Positions 1 to 9,679 of a DNA stretch of 64,000 bases are shown here, piece after piece. The translations under genes were made by a program, and so were the position numbers. A model generated the notes under the pieces. The model was not told the DNA's origin. It worked only from the letters and a program-made list of their open reading frames with translations, and searched no databases. Position 1 is the stretch's first letter, and the number at the start of each line of letters is the position of its first letter. This DNA comes from Corydoras sp. C115 (Eukaryota > Chordata > Actinopteri > Siluriformes > Callichthyidae), in contig JAFMOC010000236.1 of the NCBI GenBank assembly GCA_019802505.1, positions 536,001 to 600,000 of the forward strand, read 5' to 3'.

Positions 1-212
1 CCTCCCACAGTCCAAAAACATGGATCAAGGTGAAATGAATTCTCCAAATTGCCCCATATGTGTTTGTGTGAGTGAGTGTGTGTGCAAGATTGATTGACAC
101 CCTGTCCTGGGTGTATCTGCCCAGCACCCGAGGTGTTCTCCCCTGGATGGGCATGGGGAACCCCCCGGCGACCCTAATAGAGGATAAAATGGGAGACAAT
201 GGATGGATGGTC
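1..212 (+). mobile_element. tRNA-headed SINE, 3' part, cut by window start
   Basis: It begins inside the family at the cctcccacagtcc block and runs through the poly-C stretch to the gatggatgg tail. Full family members in this window carry a Pol III A box and B box at the other end. Confidence 0.85.
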
Positions 213-590
213 CCAGCGCACCCTCCTGGAGTGTTGTAGTCAAGTGAAAATTGGAGGTGGAGCAGGCATGGGCAGGTGGATGGAGCCAGTGGCTGAAGAT
301 GTGGAAGGCATGGAGTTTGCTGCCCTCTGGAGTGCGGGAGGACGGTGGTATGGATGTCTGGAGCATGTGGGCAGACAACGGTGGTGCCTGGAAGTGGCCA
401 AATCCCACCAGTGTCCCAAAGTACGTCTTTGATAGGGCCTTGATAGGGACGTGTGGTGGTACCATTGGACTCTGGAGATGAAGGAGGGAACTAAACCACC
501 TGATCTGTATATAATTTCGAGCTTTGTGTTTATATATTATTTATGGTTCCAAGTTTCTCACCGCGGTTTGGTCAGCTGGAATGAAAGCCA
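213..590. other. Unassigned GC-rich stretch beside SINE
   Basis: A long minus-strand open frame crosses this stretch but runs on into the SINE at 1-212, so I do not call it a gene. The wording loosely resembles the repeat at 27993-28790 (gaggacgg, gatgga blocks), which suggests a diverged repeat. The final short-isoform exon of nectin-1 could be here, but I could not recognise it. Confidence 0.3.
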
Positions 591-595
591 CTTAC

Positions 596-697
596 CGTCT
601 TATCCGTGAAGGAGGTGGACTCAGAGGGCACGATGTCATTGTACGGAGGCTGCAGTGGGACCTTCTGCATCTCGTCCTCCTTCTCCAGATGAACCAC
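596..697 (-). CDS. nectin1: Nectin-1 alternative tail exon 3
   Basis: This is a 102-base exon of 34 codons in phase 0, between the acceptor ctttgtag (698 upward) and the strong donor ACG/gtaagt (595 downward). It starts VVHLEKEDE and contains VPLQPPYNDIVPSE, which parallels the VVHL, acidic stretch and LQPPYYD of the human short nectin-1 isoform. The PPYND is a possible WW-domain or SH2-type docking site (inference only). If the donor is not used, the frame continues for eight codons and stops at 572-574, so this could also act as a terminal exon. Otherwise the last exon lies below 590 or outside the window, and I could not recognise it in 1-590. Confidence 0.8.
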
Positions 698-907
698 CTA
701 CAAAGTATTAACAATCGAGACACAACCAATGAGTGAAGAAGACGATGGGGATATTTGGTGGCGACACCTTGATTTAGAACGCGGTTCCCATTAAGATTCC
801 GACCTCTGTACACTTTAAACGACGGAATTGGAGTCCCAGTGAACAGAACCTCACAGAGGTAGAAGTCAATAGTGTCAGCGTGGGTGGAAGAGAGACGGCT
901 GTCGTAC
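698..907 (-). other. Short nectin-1 intron
   Basis: This 210-base intron separates two small tail exons, with gtacga at its 5' end and ctttgtag at its 3' end on the minus strand. No repeat is visible in it. Confidence 0.7.
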
Positions 908-1001
908 CTGGATGCTGTCAGATGGCAGGCCTCCTTTCATCTCGCTGTTCTTCTTCTTGCCTTGTGGAGGGACAGGTTTGTGGGAAGGTGGCAGGTCTGT
1001 T
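908..1001 (-). CDS. nectin1: Nectin-1 alternative tail exon 2
   Basis: This is a 94-base exon, too short for ordinary open-frame searches. The acceptor is a pyrimidine-rich stretch ending cctgcag above 1001. The donor reads CAG/gtacga at 908/907. Its first base completes the Leu codon left open (CT) by the 7653-7800 exon, and 31 full codons follow, starting TDLPPSHKPVPPQ, with a basic GKKKN and ending PSDSIQ. The human short isoform has a comparable Pro/Ser stretch with a TDQPLSQKP-like segment and an IQ immediately before VVHL, so both sequence and phase agree. No catalytic or binding motif is visible, and the segment would be cytoplasmic. Its intron to the previous exon is about 6.65 kb and to the next only 210 bases. 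Confidence 0.8.
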
Positions 1002-1326
1002 CTGCAGGAGGCAAAGAGAACAGAAACTCGGGTGACACCCGGCACCAACGCCGCCATGAAAGAGTGAGAGAGGTTTCAGAACGAGGGGAGCTTTTTAAAC
1101 TTCACCTCCTGTGCTGCACCTCAGAGATAAAGAGACTAACGAGAACGCCGGCTCCAGTATTAAGAACCCGATTGTGATTCCAACACATCATTCCAACCTG
1201 ACATCAGCAGCGATGCGGCGGTTCCACCTCTAACCATGACAGTAATAAGTAATGTGAACGAAGGGCTAATAAATAATTACTATTTACATCCAAGGGTTGT
1301 TATTTTTGTTCCAGTTGCCAAACTTG

Positions 1327-1331
1327 GCAGT

Positions 1332-1366
<35 letters not shown>
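1327..1366. repeat. (CA)n microsatellite
   Basis: A run of about 18 CA dinucleotides in otherwise non-repetitive intron sequence (1050-1548). Confidence 0.95.
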
Positions 1367-1368
<2 letters not shown>

Positions 1369-1547
1369 TATTTACAACAGAGACAATTTAGAGTCTATAA
1401 TTCACATGACTCGACATGTTTTTGGTCCGTGGGAGGAAAGCGGAACTCCCGAAATAACCTCCCAGAACCTGGAACAGCAGCTCTGACTGATCACCTGAAT
1501 CTGAAACATGCTGCCTCATCCCGCTCATCAGCGATGGGTTTAGTGTG

Positions 1548-2700
1548 AGGTTTTTGTTGCTTTTGTCGTTATAGATATTATTGTTGTTTGATTTAGTTGA
1601 TGTTGTTATATTTTTGTTGTTGTTTTTGTTGTAGATATTGATATGTTGTTTTTTTTATATTTTTTGTTGTTATAGTTTTGTTTGTTGTTTAATTGTTTTG
1701 TTGTTGTTGATGTTATTCTTGTGATTCAATGTTTTGTTTTTCTTGTTGTTTTTTTTTGTAATTATTGTTTACATTGTTTTGTTTTATTGTTGTTTCTGTT
1801 GTTTTTATTGTTTGTTTGTTAGTTGTTGTTTTTTTGCATTTTTGTTTGTTGTTTTTATTGTTGTTGTTTTTGTTTTTATTGTTATAATTGTTTTTGTTTG
1901 TTGTTTTTATTATTGTTGTGGTTTGAGTTATTATTGTTGATGGTAGTTTTTGTTTGTTGTTTTTTATTGTTGTTGTTTGTGTTGTTATTGTTATTATTGT
2001 TGATGTTTTTATTGTTTTTGTTAGCTTTTTTGGTGTTGTTATTGTTATTGTTGTTTTTGTTACTATTGTTGTTTTTGTGTTTATTGTTATTATTGCTTTT
2101 GTCATCATTGTTGTTGCTATTATTATTATTGTTAATGTTTGTTGTTTTTTTAGTGTTGTTATTGTTATTATAGTTTTTTTTTTGTTGATATTGTTATTAT
2201 TGTTGTCGTTGTTATTGTTATTATTGTTGTTTTTGTTAATAATGTTGTTATAGTTGTTTTTGTTCATATTGTTATTATTGTTTTTGTTATTGTCGTTGTG
2301 GTTAATGTTTGTTTTGTTATTGTCATTGTTTTTTTGTTGTTTTTATTGTTGTAGTTATAGATATTTTTGTTATTTTTTGTTAATGTTTTTGTTGTTATTG
2401 TTATTATTGTTTTTGTTATTGTATTTGTTGTTATTGTTATTGATGTTATTGTATTTGTTGTTATTATTGTTTTGTTATTGTTGTTTTTGTTGTATTTGGT
2501 GTTGTTATTGTATTTGTTATTGTATTTGTTGTTATTGTTATTGATGTTATTGTATTTGTTGTTATTATTGTTTTGTTATTGTTGTTTTTGTTGTATTTGG
2601 TGTTGTTATTGTATTTTTTTATTGTTTTTGTTATTGTATTTGTTATTGTATTTGTTGTTATTGTTATTGATGTTATTATAATTATCTTTCTTGTGTTTAG
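1548..2700. repeat. TTG/TTA-rich low-complexity tract with 101-bp duplication
   Basis: About 1.15 kb are built almost only from ttg, tta and ttt triplets on the plus strand. This explains the long Leu/Phe/Val- or Asn/Thr-only open frames, which are not genes. A unit around 2461 is repeated almost exactly at 2562. Confidence 0.95.
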
Positions 2701-3878
2701 TTTAGTTTTATTATTGTTCTCACTGTTCTGTTGTGTTTATTTTATGTGCAGTACTGTTCACATATTTAGTTCTTCTGGTGAAATTCCACATTTTTGTTCT
2801 AAAAACAGCCCAAGATTTGCAGAACAATATCAAACCATCAGAGGAGGTTAACATGGAAACAAGAACATGGATCAATAAATAAATAAATATCAGCCAAACA
2901 TTCACAGAACCGTCCGCAATACGCAGGAGAGTCATCAATATAAATAAATATAGATGAATTAAAGCCTGCTGGATGCGGCGCGTAACTCAGAACATCGTAA
3001 ACATGATGAACGACCTAACGGAATAAATTTCAAGACTCTATGATGCTTTTTTTAAATGTAATGGCTGATGGTTTACAATAAGCACATTAACGTTCTCAGC
3101 GTTCACATGCTGAACATGTCCACGGAGAACGTAGGAGAGATGATGAATCTACGGAACGCCGCACTGAGTCAACAAGCTGAAACATCATATCCTATCAAAC
3201 CATTACCGTTACTCAGCGGATCCGGTGTCCCGCCACGCAAAAGCCAAGCAACCACGCGCCCTACGGCCCATTTCTTACTGGATCCAAGGCAAACACGATC
3301 GGATTCGGCCCCGTTCTGAACGAGGGATCATATAAACACAACCCTGTCATGTTTCTCGCTGGCGTTCCCTGCGAAGGCTCAGCTATTTCAACACAGGTCC
3401 TGATCGCGGCCTGGACGAGAGCTGAGCTGGAGCGCATTGGGAGTCCAACGTGGTTTTAATCAGCATGGTTCTGTGTCAGATGCAAACTGTATTGTGTAAA
3501 CTCAGGAGGGGGGGAGGAGGAGGGGGGGAGGGGTATTCTGGTGTGCTGCCCTGTATTGTTGCTCTTTTCTTTATGGGCTGTTAAAGGCTGGATACGGGTC
3601 TGGCTTTAGGACCCTACGGAGCGGGGGATGCAAACTGTGGTTGAGATGCCGAGAACGTGAGCCGTTAAGGTTTATAAATATTTTTCGGATGAACGTTTGA
3701 TGAATGTTTGAGGTTCGCTTTCATGCTGTACGGCCTCCTGCAGCCAAATCGATTGATTTATTATTGATTTACGATCACGATGCTGTCTGTCTTCAGCCGT
3801 TTATACGACCGTCGGTGTTGCTGCTGAGTGAAGCCTCATTCTAACTGAATTATTATTATTATTACTATTATTATCATC
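2701..3878. other. Non-repetitive intron sequence
   Basis: No gene or array seen. There is a G-rich patch at 3507-3535 and an ATT-rich run just before the next SINE. Confidence 0.5.
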
Positions 3879-4226
3879 GGGCGGCACGGTGGCTTAGTGG
3901 TTAGCACGTTCGCCTCTCAGCTAGGGATTCCCGGTTCGAAACCCAATCTGGGTGGTGTTTCCATGTTCTCCCCTTGTCCGCGTGGGTTTCCTCCGGGTTC
4001 TCCGTTTTCCTCCCACAGTCCAAAAACATGGATCAAGTCAATTGAGTTCTCCAAATTGCCCCATATAGAGTGTGTATGTATGAGTGAGTGTGTGTCCAGT
4101 GATAGATTGGCGCCCTGTCCTGGGTGTATCTGCCCAGCGCCCGAAACGTTCTCCCCTGGATGGACATGGGAAACCCCCCCCCCGCGACCCTAATAGAGGA
4201 TAAAGCGGAAGATAATGGATGGATTA
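3879..4226 (+). mobile_element. tRNA-headed SINE, near full length
   Basis: This is the best reference copy. It has a Pol III A box TGGCTTAGTGG at 3890-3900, a B box GGTTCGAAACC at 3933-3943 (one mismatch), the tRNA-unrelated body with gtccaaaaacatgg, a poly-C tract and a gatggatgg tail. Similar attattatcat sequence on both sides looks like a target-site duplication, which supports retroposition. Confidence 0.9.
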
Positions 4227-4331
4227 TTATTATCATAATTACTGAATGGAACCTGGATTTTTATTGGACGGGCAGTACTGTAGGATGCCCTCAATGGACT
4301 TATATAGTTTTTAATTGTTAAATATGGGGTC

Positions 4332-4535
4332 ACATGATCACCACACAATCTGTACATGGCTGTCCTACACTGTTGATGCTGCCCGGCCGCTCAAGGAAGA
4401 TGAGTCCCTCACTGAGCCTCGGTCCTCACAAGGTTTCTTCCTTAAAATATCAACATAACAGGGAGTTTTGTCTTGCCACTGTCGCTCCGGCTTGCTCTTT
4501 GGGGATTTAAAGCCTTACAACAGTGCAAAGCTGCT
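4332..4535 (-). mobile_element. Interspersed repeat family B
   Basis: The minus strand matches the copies near 22300, 22740, 30164 and 51030: caaagcagctttacag, the aaacccccaaagag block, the gacaaaactccctg block, then the diagnostic gtgaggaccgaggctc and gtaggacagccatgtac. No Pol III boxes or coding potential are visible, so the class is unknown. Confidence 0.7.
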
Positions 4536-4536
4536 T

Positions 4537-4634
4537 TGCGCCCCAAACGTTCTCCCTGGATGGGCATGGGAACACCCCCCCCCCCCCCACCGCGACCCTA
4601 GTAGAGGATAAAGCAATAGCTAATGGATGGATGG
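4537..4634 (+). mobile_element. tRNA-headed SINE, 3' fragment
   Basis: Only the part from gcgccccaaacgttc to the gatggatgg tail remains. It is tail-to-tail with the next copy. Confidence 0.8.
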
Positions 4635-4641
4635 TTTTTAT

Positions 4642-4986
4642 ATCCATCCATTATCTTCCGCTTTATGCTCTACTAGGGTTGCAGGGGGGTTCCCCATGCC
4701 CATCCAGGGGACAATCTTTCGGGCACTGAGTGGATACACCCAGGACAGAAAGTCAATCTATCACTGGACATACACTCACTCACACAGACACACTCTATAT
4801 GGGGCAATTTGGAGAACTCAATTGACTTTGATCCATGTATTTGGACTGTGGGAGGGAACCGGAGAACCCGGAGGAAACCCATACGGACACGGGGAGAACA
4901 TGGAAACTCCACCCAGATTGGGATTCGAACCGGGAATCCCCAACACTGAGAGGCGAACGTGCCAAACCACTAAGCCACCATGCCGG
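4642..4986 (-). mobile_element. tRNA-headed SINE, near full length
   Basis: It reads from the catccattatcttccgc tail to the ccactaagccaccat head in inverted orientation, with the B box complement intact (ggattcgaacc). Confidence 0.9.
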
Positions 4987-5848
4987 ATGGATTATATATA
5001 ATTATATAATTATATACTGCACATTTGTAGCCACACCCACTCAGTCTCTTGAGATGGAGATGCTGCACCTGAAGTACACTACTTTAGGTGGGAAAATATT
5101 TGTATTTTTCTTCTTTTAAGTACACATGGTACCTGAAGCTGGATGGAAAAAGCAGGACTGCGAGGTTTTAAGACTGATTATTCTATTCAGCAGACTTTTA
5201 GCTCCAAACTGATTCCAGTGATTAGGAGCTGGGAACCGTCCTCCCTCAAGAGCTTTCCAGACAAGAGCATGTCATTGTCTGTGCTTTTAACATCCTGCAG
5301 GAAGCTAAAGAGACACTTCACGTCGCAAAAAGGATGGCAGGGAGGAGTCTGGGTGCGTGGAAGTTAGTGAGAGAGGAGAGGTTTTCGCGTCGCAACCTAG
5401 TGGTGGGTATAGACACGACGCTAATGGACCGAGTCTCCTCAAAGCCGTGATATACTGGAGTAGAAGAGACGAGGCGAGAGTGTTAATCATTCATCATTCA
5501 GCTCCGGGAGAAGAAAAAATGACACTCTGTGGACATGGGGAGAACATACCAACTCACACAGAAGGGACGCGGACCTTATCTAAACCAGCATGTTGACACA
5601 ATGCGAGCGGGAGGTTTGCTCTGAGAGCGAAATACACAAAACACAAATCAGAGCGCGGTCCTGTAAGAGGAAGAGATCAAAGCAACACGCCGACAAAATT
5701 AATTACGTTAATCCCGCCGTCGCTCAGGTTTTCACGGCAAGCGAAATAAGACTGTGAACCTGGAGGATCCTTTTTTTGCGGTTATATGAGGCCTGTGCTT
5801 GAAGAAGAACCTTTATTAAGAAATTTATTTATTTATATCAAGCTTAAT
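4987..5848. other. Non-repetitive intron sequence
   Basis: Nothing recognisable. The short open frames here have no supporting features. Confidence 0.5.
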
Positions 5849-5949
5849 ATAGAGCGATTCGTAGTCCAGGCGATTCAGAATCGATTCAAAATGCCCAAGA
5901 ATCGATTTTTTAAAAATGTTTTTTTTAAAAAATGATTAATTTTTTGGTG

Positions 5950-6176
5950 TGGCGGTCATGGTGGCTTAGTGGTTTAACATGTTCTCCTCTCAGCACTAGG
6001 GATTCCCGGTTCGAATCCCCATCTGGGTGGAATTTCCATGTTCTCCCCATGTCCCAGCGCCTGGAACGTTCTCCCCTGGATGGGCATGGGCATTAATAGA
6101 GGATACCGACCTCTATAGAGTAATAGAGGATACGCGAACTTAATAGAGGATAAAGTGGAAAATGATGGATGGATGG
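5950..6176 (+). mobile_element. tRNA-headed SINE with internal deletion
   Basis: The head and B box are present, then the body jumps from the ttctcccc block to the cagcgcctggaacg block. A short duplicated ataga-gatac segment lies before the tail. Confidence 0.8.
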
Positions 6177-6177
6177 T

Positions 6178-6515
6178 ATGTAGAGCATGTTCTCCTCTCA
6201 GCACTAGGGATCCAGGTTCGAATTCCAATGTTGGTGGAGTTTGCATGTTCTCCCCGTGTCCGCAGGGGTTTCCTCCAGGTTCTCCGGTTTCCTCCCACAG
6301 TCCAAAAACATGGATCAAGTCAATTGAGTTCTCCAAATTGCCCCATATGGAGTGTGTTTCTGTGAGAGTGAGTGTGTGAACAGTGAAAGATTGGCGTCAT
6401 GTCCTGGGTGTATCTGCCCAGCGCCCGAAACGTTCTCCCCTGGATGGGCATGGGAAACCCCCCCGCGGCCCTAATATAAGATAAAGCGGAAGATGAATGA
6501 ATGAATGAATGAATG
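6178..6515 (+). mobile_element. tRNA-headed SINE lacking its first bases
   Basis: It starts at agcatgttctcctctc, so the A box is missing. The body, poly-C and a gaatgaatg tail follow. Confidence 0.85.
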
Positions 6516-7287
6516 AAATTAATTTTTTGGCGCCCCCTCCCAAGCGAACTGCATATCGCATTACGGATCCGCTCAGCCGCCGTACAGCAAGCTTGTTAAC
6601 CAGCACCCGTTGTAGTTCATTAGCATGGAGTGGGGGGGGGAACGTGATTCGACCCCCCCCTCCCTTCGCCGTTAAAAGCCGGTGTTTGGCTCTTAAAGTC
6701 AGGAAGAGAGAGCGAGCGCTCGACATGAGAGCAACTGTTTACAAGTGTAAAATGAAATCGAGGTTCTTTGGAAATACGACAAATGTGCGAGCCCGTTTGT
6801 CGCAACGTCACTCTGAGATAAAAGAAGTTGAAGATATATTTAATATTTAAAGTTAAGTTTTAAAAATGTAGCGAATGTTGGTGCAATATAGTTGAATAGT
6901 CTGAAGTATGTATTTCATTTTTTTAATGTTGTTTTAAAGATTTGCAGAATCTAAATGCACTCTGACTGTAAAGTCTGTACTTTAGTTTCGATTAAAGGTT
7001 AATGCACCATGGTAAACTTTTGTATTAATATATTTAGAATTATTTGTTCATTGATAGATTTTTTTTTTATGTAAGAAAAAAGCTTACAAAAAGCTAATCT
7101 AACCTAACACTGCTCATTTTAATTTAGCGCAATCCTATTTTTTTTTATAAATTTAAAATAAAGCAAAAAGATTTGATACAGGAAGGAACTTGAAAGTATT
7201 GTTTTAAATAAATGTTCTATTGGTTTACATCGTCGTTTCATCTCGTCAATCACATCATTTAAACAAAATTTAAAGAGCATTTGAACT

Positions 7288-7395
7288 GAAAAAATCGTTT
7301 CTGAATCGAAAATCGTTTCTGAATCGAAAATCGTTTCTGAATCGAAAATCGATTCTGAATCGAATCGTGACCTCAAAAATCGGAATCGAATCGAA
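7288..7395. repeat. Short tandem repeat of tgaatcgaaaatcgttt
   Basis: About five 17-18 bp units inside the right end of the possible DNA transposon. Confidence 0.8.
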
Positions 7396-7652
7396 TCGCC
7401 AGACACTGAGAGATTCGTACCCCTATTAATAATGCTCATTGCTATCTTGCACCCTGCATCGTTTAAATAGCAAAGCTGCTCGTGAATATATCTACACCGA
7501 TGGCCGTGGCCGTCTCAATGACCCAAATCAACCCGACAGACATCATCGGTTAGACTTGCATTGTTATCTTGATAACGGCAAGAAAAAACTCTGTTGGTTT
7601 TGAAAGAAAAACTCCTTGTGAGGACCAGGTCCAGCCATCCGGTTCTACTTAC

Positions 7653-7800
7653 AGGTCGTTTTCAGTCTCTGTGTGCGGCTTCTGTCCGCGGCGGTACACC
7701 ATGCAGATGGTCACCACAACTCCGACGATGAGGCCGAACACTACCACCACGCCCAAAATGCCAAGGACGCCTCCTGGTGGCCCCTGAGCCAATGGCTTTT
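7653..7800 (-). CDS. nectin1: Nectin-1 alternative exon: second transmembrane segment
   Basis: This 148-base exon is bounded by a pyrimidine-rich tract ending ctctgcag (7801 upward) and by the donor gtaagt (7652 downward). It starts with AA, completing a split Glu codon exactly as the main terminal exon does, and ends in phase 2 (CT). It reads (E)KPLAQGPPGG, then a Val/Ile/Gly-rich helix of about 23 residues, then CMVYRRGQK and HTETEND. The EKP..AQG start followed by a membrane helix and a short basic stretch is the arrangement of the second human NECTIN1 membrane isoform (the shorter one, also called HIgR). It lies about 51 kb downstream of the main terminal exon on the same strand. I infer a mutually exclusive choice of 3' module. 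A 78-bp tandem array begins only about 40 bases beyond the acceptor, so the branch point may sit inside repeat DNA. Confidence 0.85.
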
Positions 7801-7834
7801 CTGCAGAGAAAAAGAGAGAAAATGAGTTCCACAA

Positions 7835-8645
7835 GAACTAAAATTTTTATTGATATAACGTTGGCGTGAACATCAAGTGGTACCACATTCAGCAGTTAGT
7901 GTTCCGCAAGAATTACAATTTTTTTAATTGATATAATGTTAGCTTCAACATCAAGTGATACCAAATCCAGCAGCTAGTGTTCCACACAAATTAAGACGCT
8001 TTTATAGATATAATGTTAGCGTGAACGTCAAGTGGTACCAACTCCAGCAGCTAGTGTTTCGTACGAATTAAAAAGTTTTTATTGACATAACATTAGCGTG
8101 AACATCAAGTGCTACAAAATCCAGCAGCTAGTGGTCCACACAAATTAAGACATTTTTATAAATATATAATGTTAGCGTGAAGATCATGTGGTACCAAATC
8201 TAACAGTTAGTGTTCCGTACAAATTAAAACGTTTTAATATATATAACGCTAGCGTGAACGTCAAGTGGTACCAAATCCAGCAGCTAGTGTTCTGCTAGAG
8301 TAAAAACATTTTTATACATAGATATAACGTTAGCGTGAAGGTCAAGTGGTACCAAATCCAACAGTTAGTGTACCGTACGAATTAAAACGTTTTAATAGAT
8401 ATAACGATATAGCGTGAATGTCAAGTGGTACTAACTCCAGCAGCTAGTGTTCCGCACAAATAAAAATGTTTTAATAGATATAACGCTAGCGTGAACGTCA
8501 AGTGGTACCAAATCCAGCAGCTAGTGTTCTGCTAGAATAAAAAAAAAAATTATACATAGATATAACATTAGCGTGAACGTCAAGAGGTTCCAAATCCAGT
8601 AGCTAGTGTTCCACAAGAATATTTTTTTTTTAATTGACATGTTAG
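7835..8645. repeat. 78-bp tandem array next to alternative exon
   Basis: About ten units, each with a cgtgaacatcaagtgg-type core, then a ccagcagctagtgttcc-type block and an A/T-rich spacer with tgatataac. Unit spacing is 76-80 bases. It starts about 40 bases intron-side of the 7653-7800 exon. Confidence 0.9.
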
Positions 8646-8647
8646 CT

Positions 8648-8850
8648 TATGCGTCACGGTGGCTGGGTTCTCCGGTTTCTCCGGTTTTCTCCCACAGTCC
8701 AAAAACATGGATTAAGGTTAATTAAATTCTCCAAATTGCCCCATATAGAGTGTGTTTATGTGAGTGAGTGTTTGCCCAGTGATAGATTGGCGCCCTGTCC
8801 TGGGTGTATCTGCCCAGTGCCCGAAACCTTCTCCCCTGGGTGGGCACATT
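8648..8850 (+). mobile_element. tRNA-headed SINE, deleted copy
   Basis: The head (cgtcacggtggct) joins directly to the gggttctccggttt block, so the B-box region is lost. It ends within the tgggca block. Confidence 0.75.
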
Positions 8851-9660
8851 GCGTCAATACCCTCATCACTGGAGTCGTGCTCTGACTCCAACAGCGAGTC
8901 CGCAACATGACTAAATATAAATGTACACCCTTCTGAGTATCATCCACCACCCAAGTAGCACACACGCTGTGGGTCCGGAAAGGGAATGTAGAGAAACCCA
9001 CGGACTACAGGCTGAAATTATACAACTACAAAGTCCATCTATATGGTAAGTGGAGCTGGACAATGTCGGTTCCCCGCCGTCGCAATGAAAGTCAATAGAG
9101 CTTCTGTCTTAAAATGTAAAACCCGTTTCTGCCCATCCACCCCGGCAAGGGCTGAAGTAATGTCTTGTTCAGACGGAGAACTCTAAACCAGACTTCATGT
9201 TCTGGAAACTCTCGCCTCGCTGGCTGGAACACGGAATGAGCAGATGTCTGGCCGTGTTAAATGATCGGCCGTACAGGGTTTAGAGGCGCGGGGGTCGGGG
9301 GTGGGATGGGGTGGATGGGGTCTTAAAACTGTTCCTAAGCACTAGGTGACATTTCCAACATATGACGGAATCAGGTATGGGGTTCTCGCTGGTGGAGGTG
9401 GAGGATCCAGAGCCGCAGGGCCGAGAGCACGTTGCGTAGACCGTGTGCGTTCCAGACTCGCTGGGATGATGAGCAATCCTGTTTTAAATATTCCCTTTTA
9501 TAAAGTTCTGTCCGCGGCCGCAGAACGAACGACCACTCTACTTAAAAGCCGCTGCAGTTCCTTTGATCTGCAGCTTTAATGGTTATATTGAGCAGCGGCT
9601 TTGAAAAGAAAAGGAAAAAAAAAAAAAAAAAGCAGCGTATTGTCTGAATTCTTAAGTCGG
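8851..9660. other. Non-repetitive intron sequence
   Basis: No gene seen. It contains a G-rich patch (9290-9325) and a poly-A run (9606-9632). Confidence 0.5.
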
Positions 9661-9679
9661 CGCGTTGATTAGTGTTCTC

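Larger units (their letters stand above)
5849..7427. mobile_element. Possible non-autonomous DNA transposon (AATCGATT-rich ends)
   Basis: Both ends are rich in gattcgat-type words. The left end has gcgattcgtag and cagaatcgattc. The right end has cgaatcgccagac and ends gagattcgtacccct, whose complement aggggtacgaatctc resembles hAT-type ends. The interior contains two SINEs and a short 17-18 bp array. Boundaries and class are tentative. Confidence 0.3.

Noticed and set aside
1713..2851. Long open frames rich in Leu/Phe/Val or Asn/Thr
   Set aside because: They come from TTG/TTA triplets in low-complexity DNA, open in several frames at once, with no domain.
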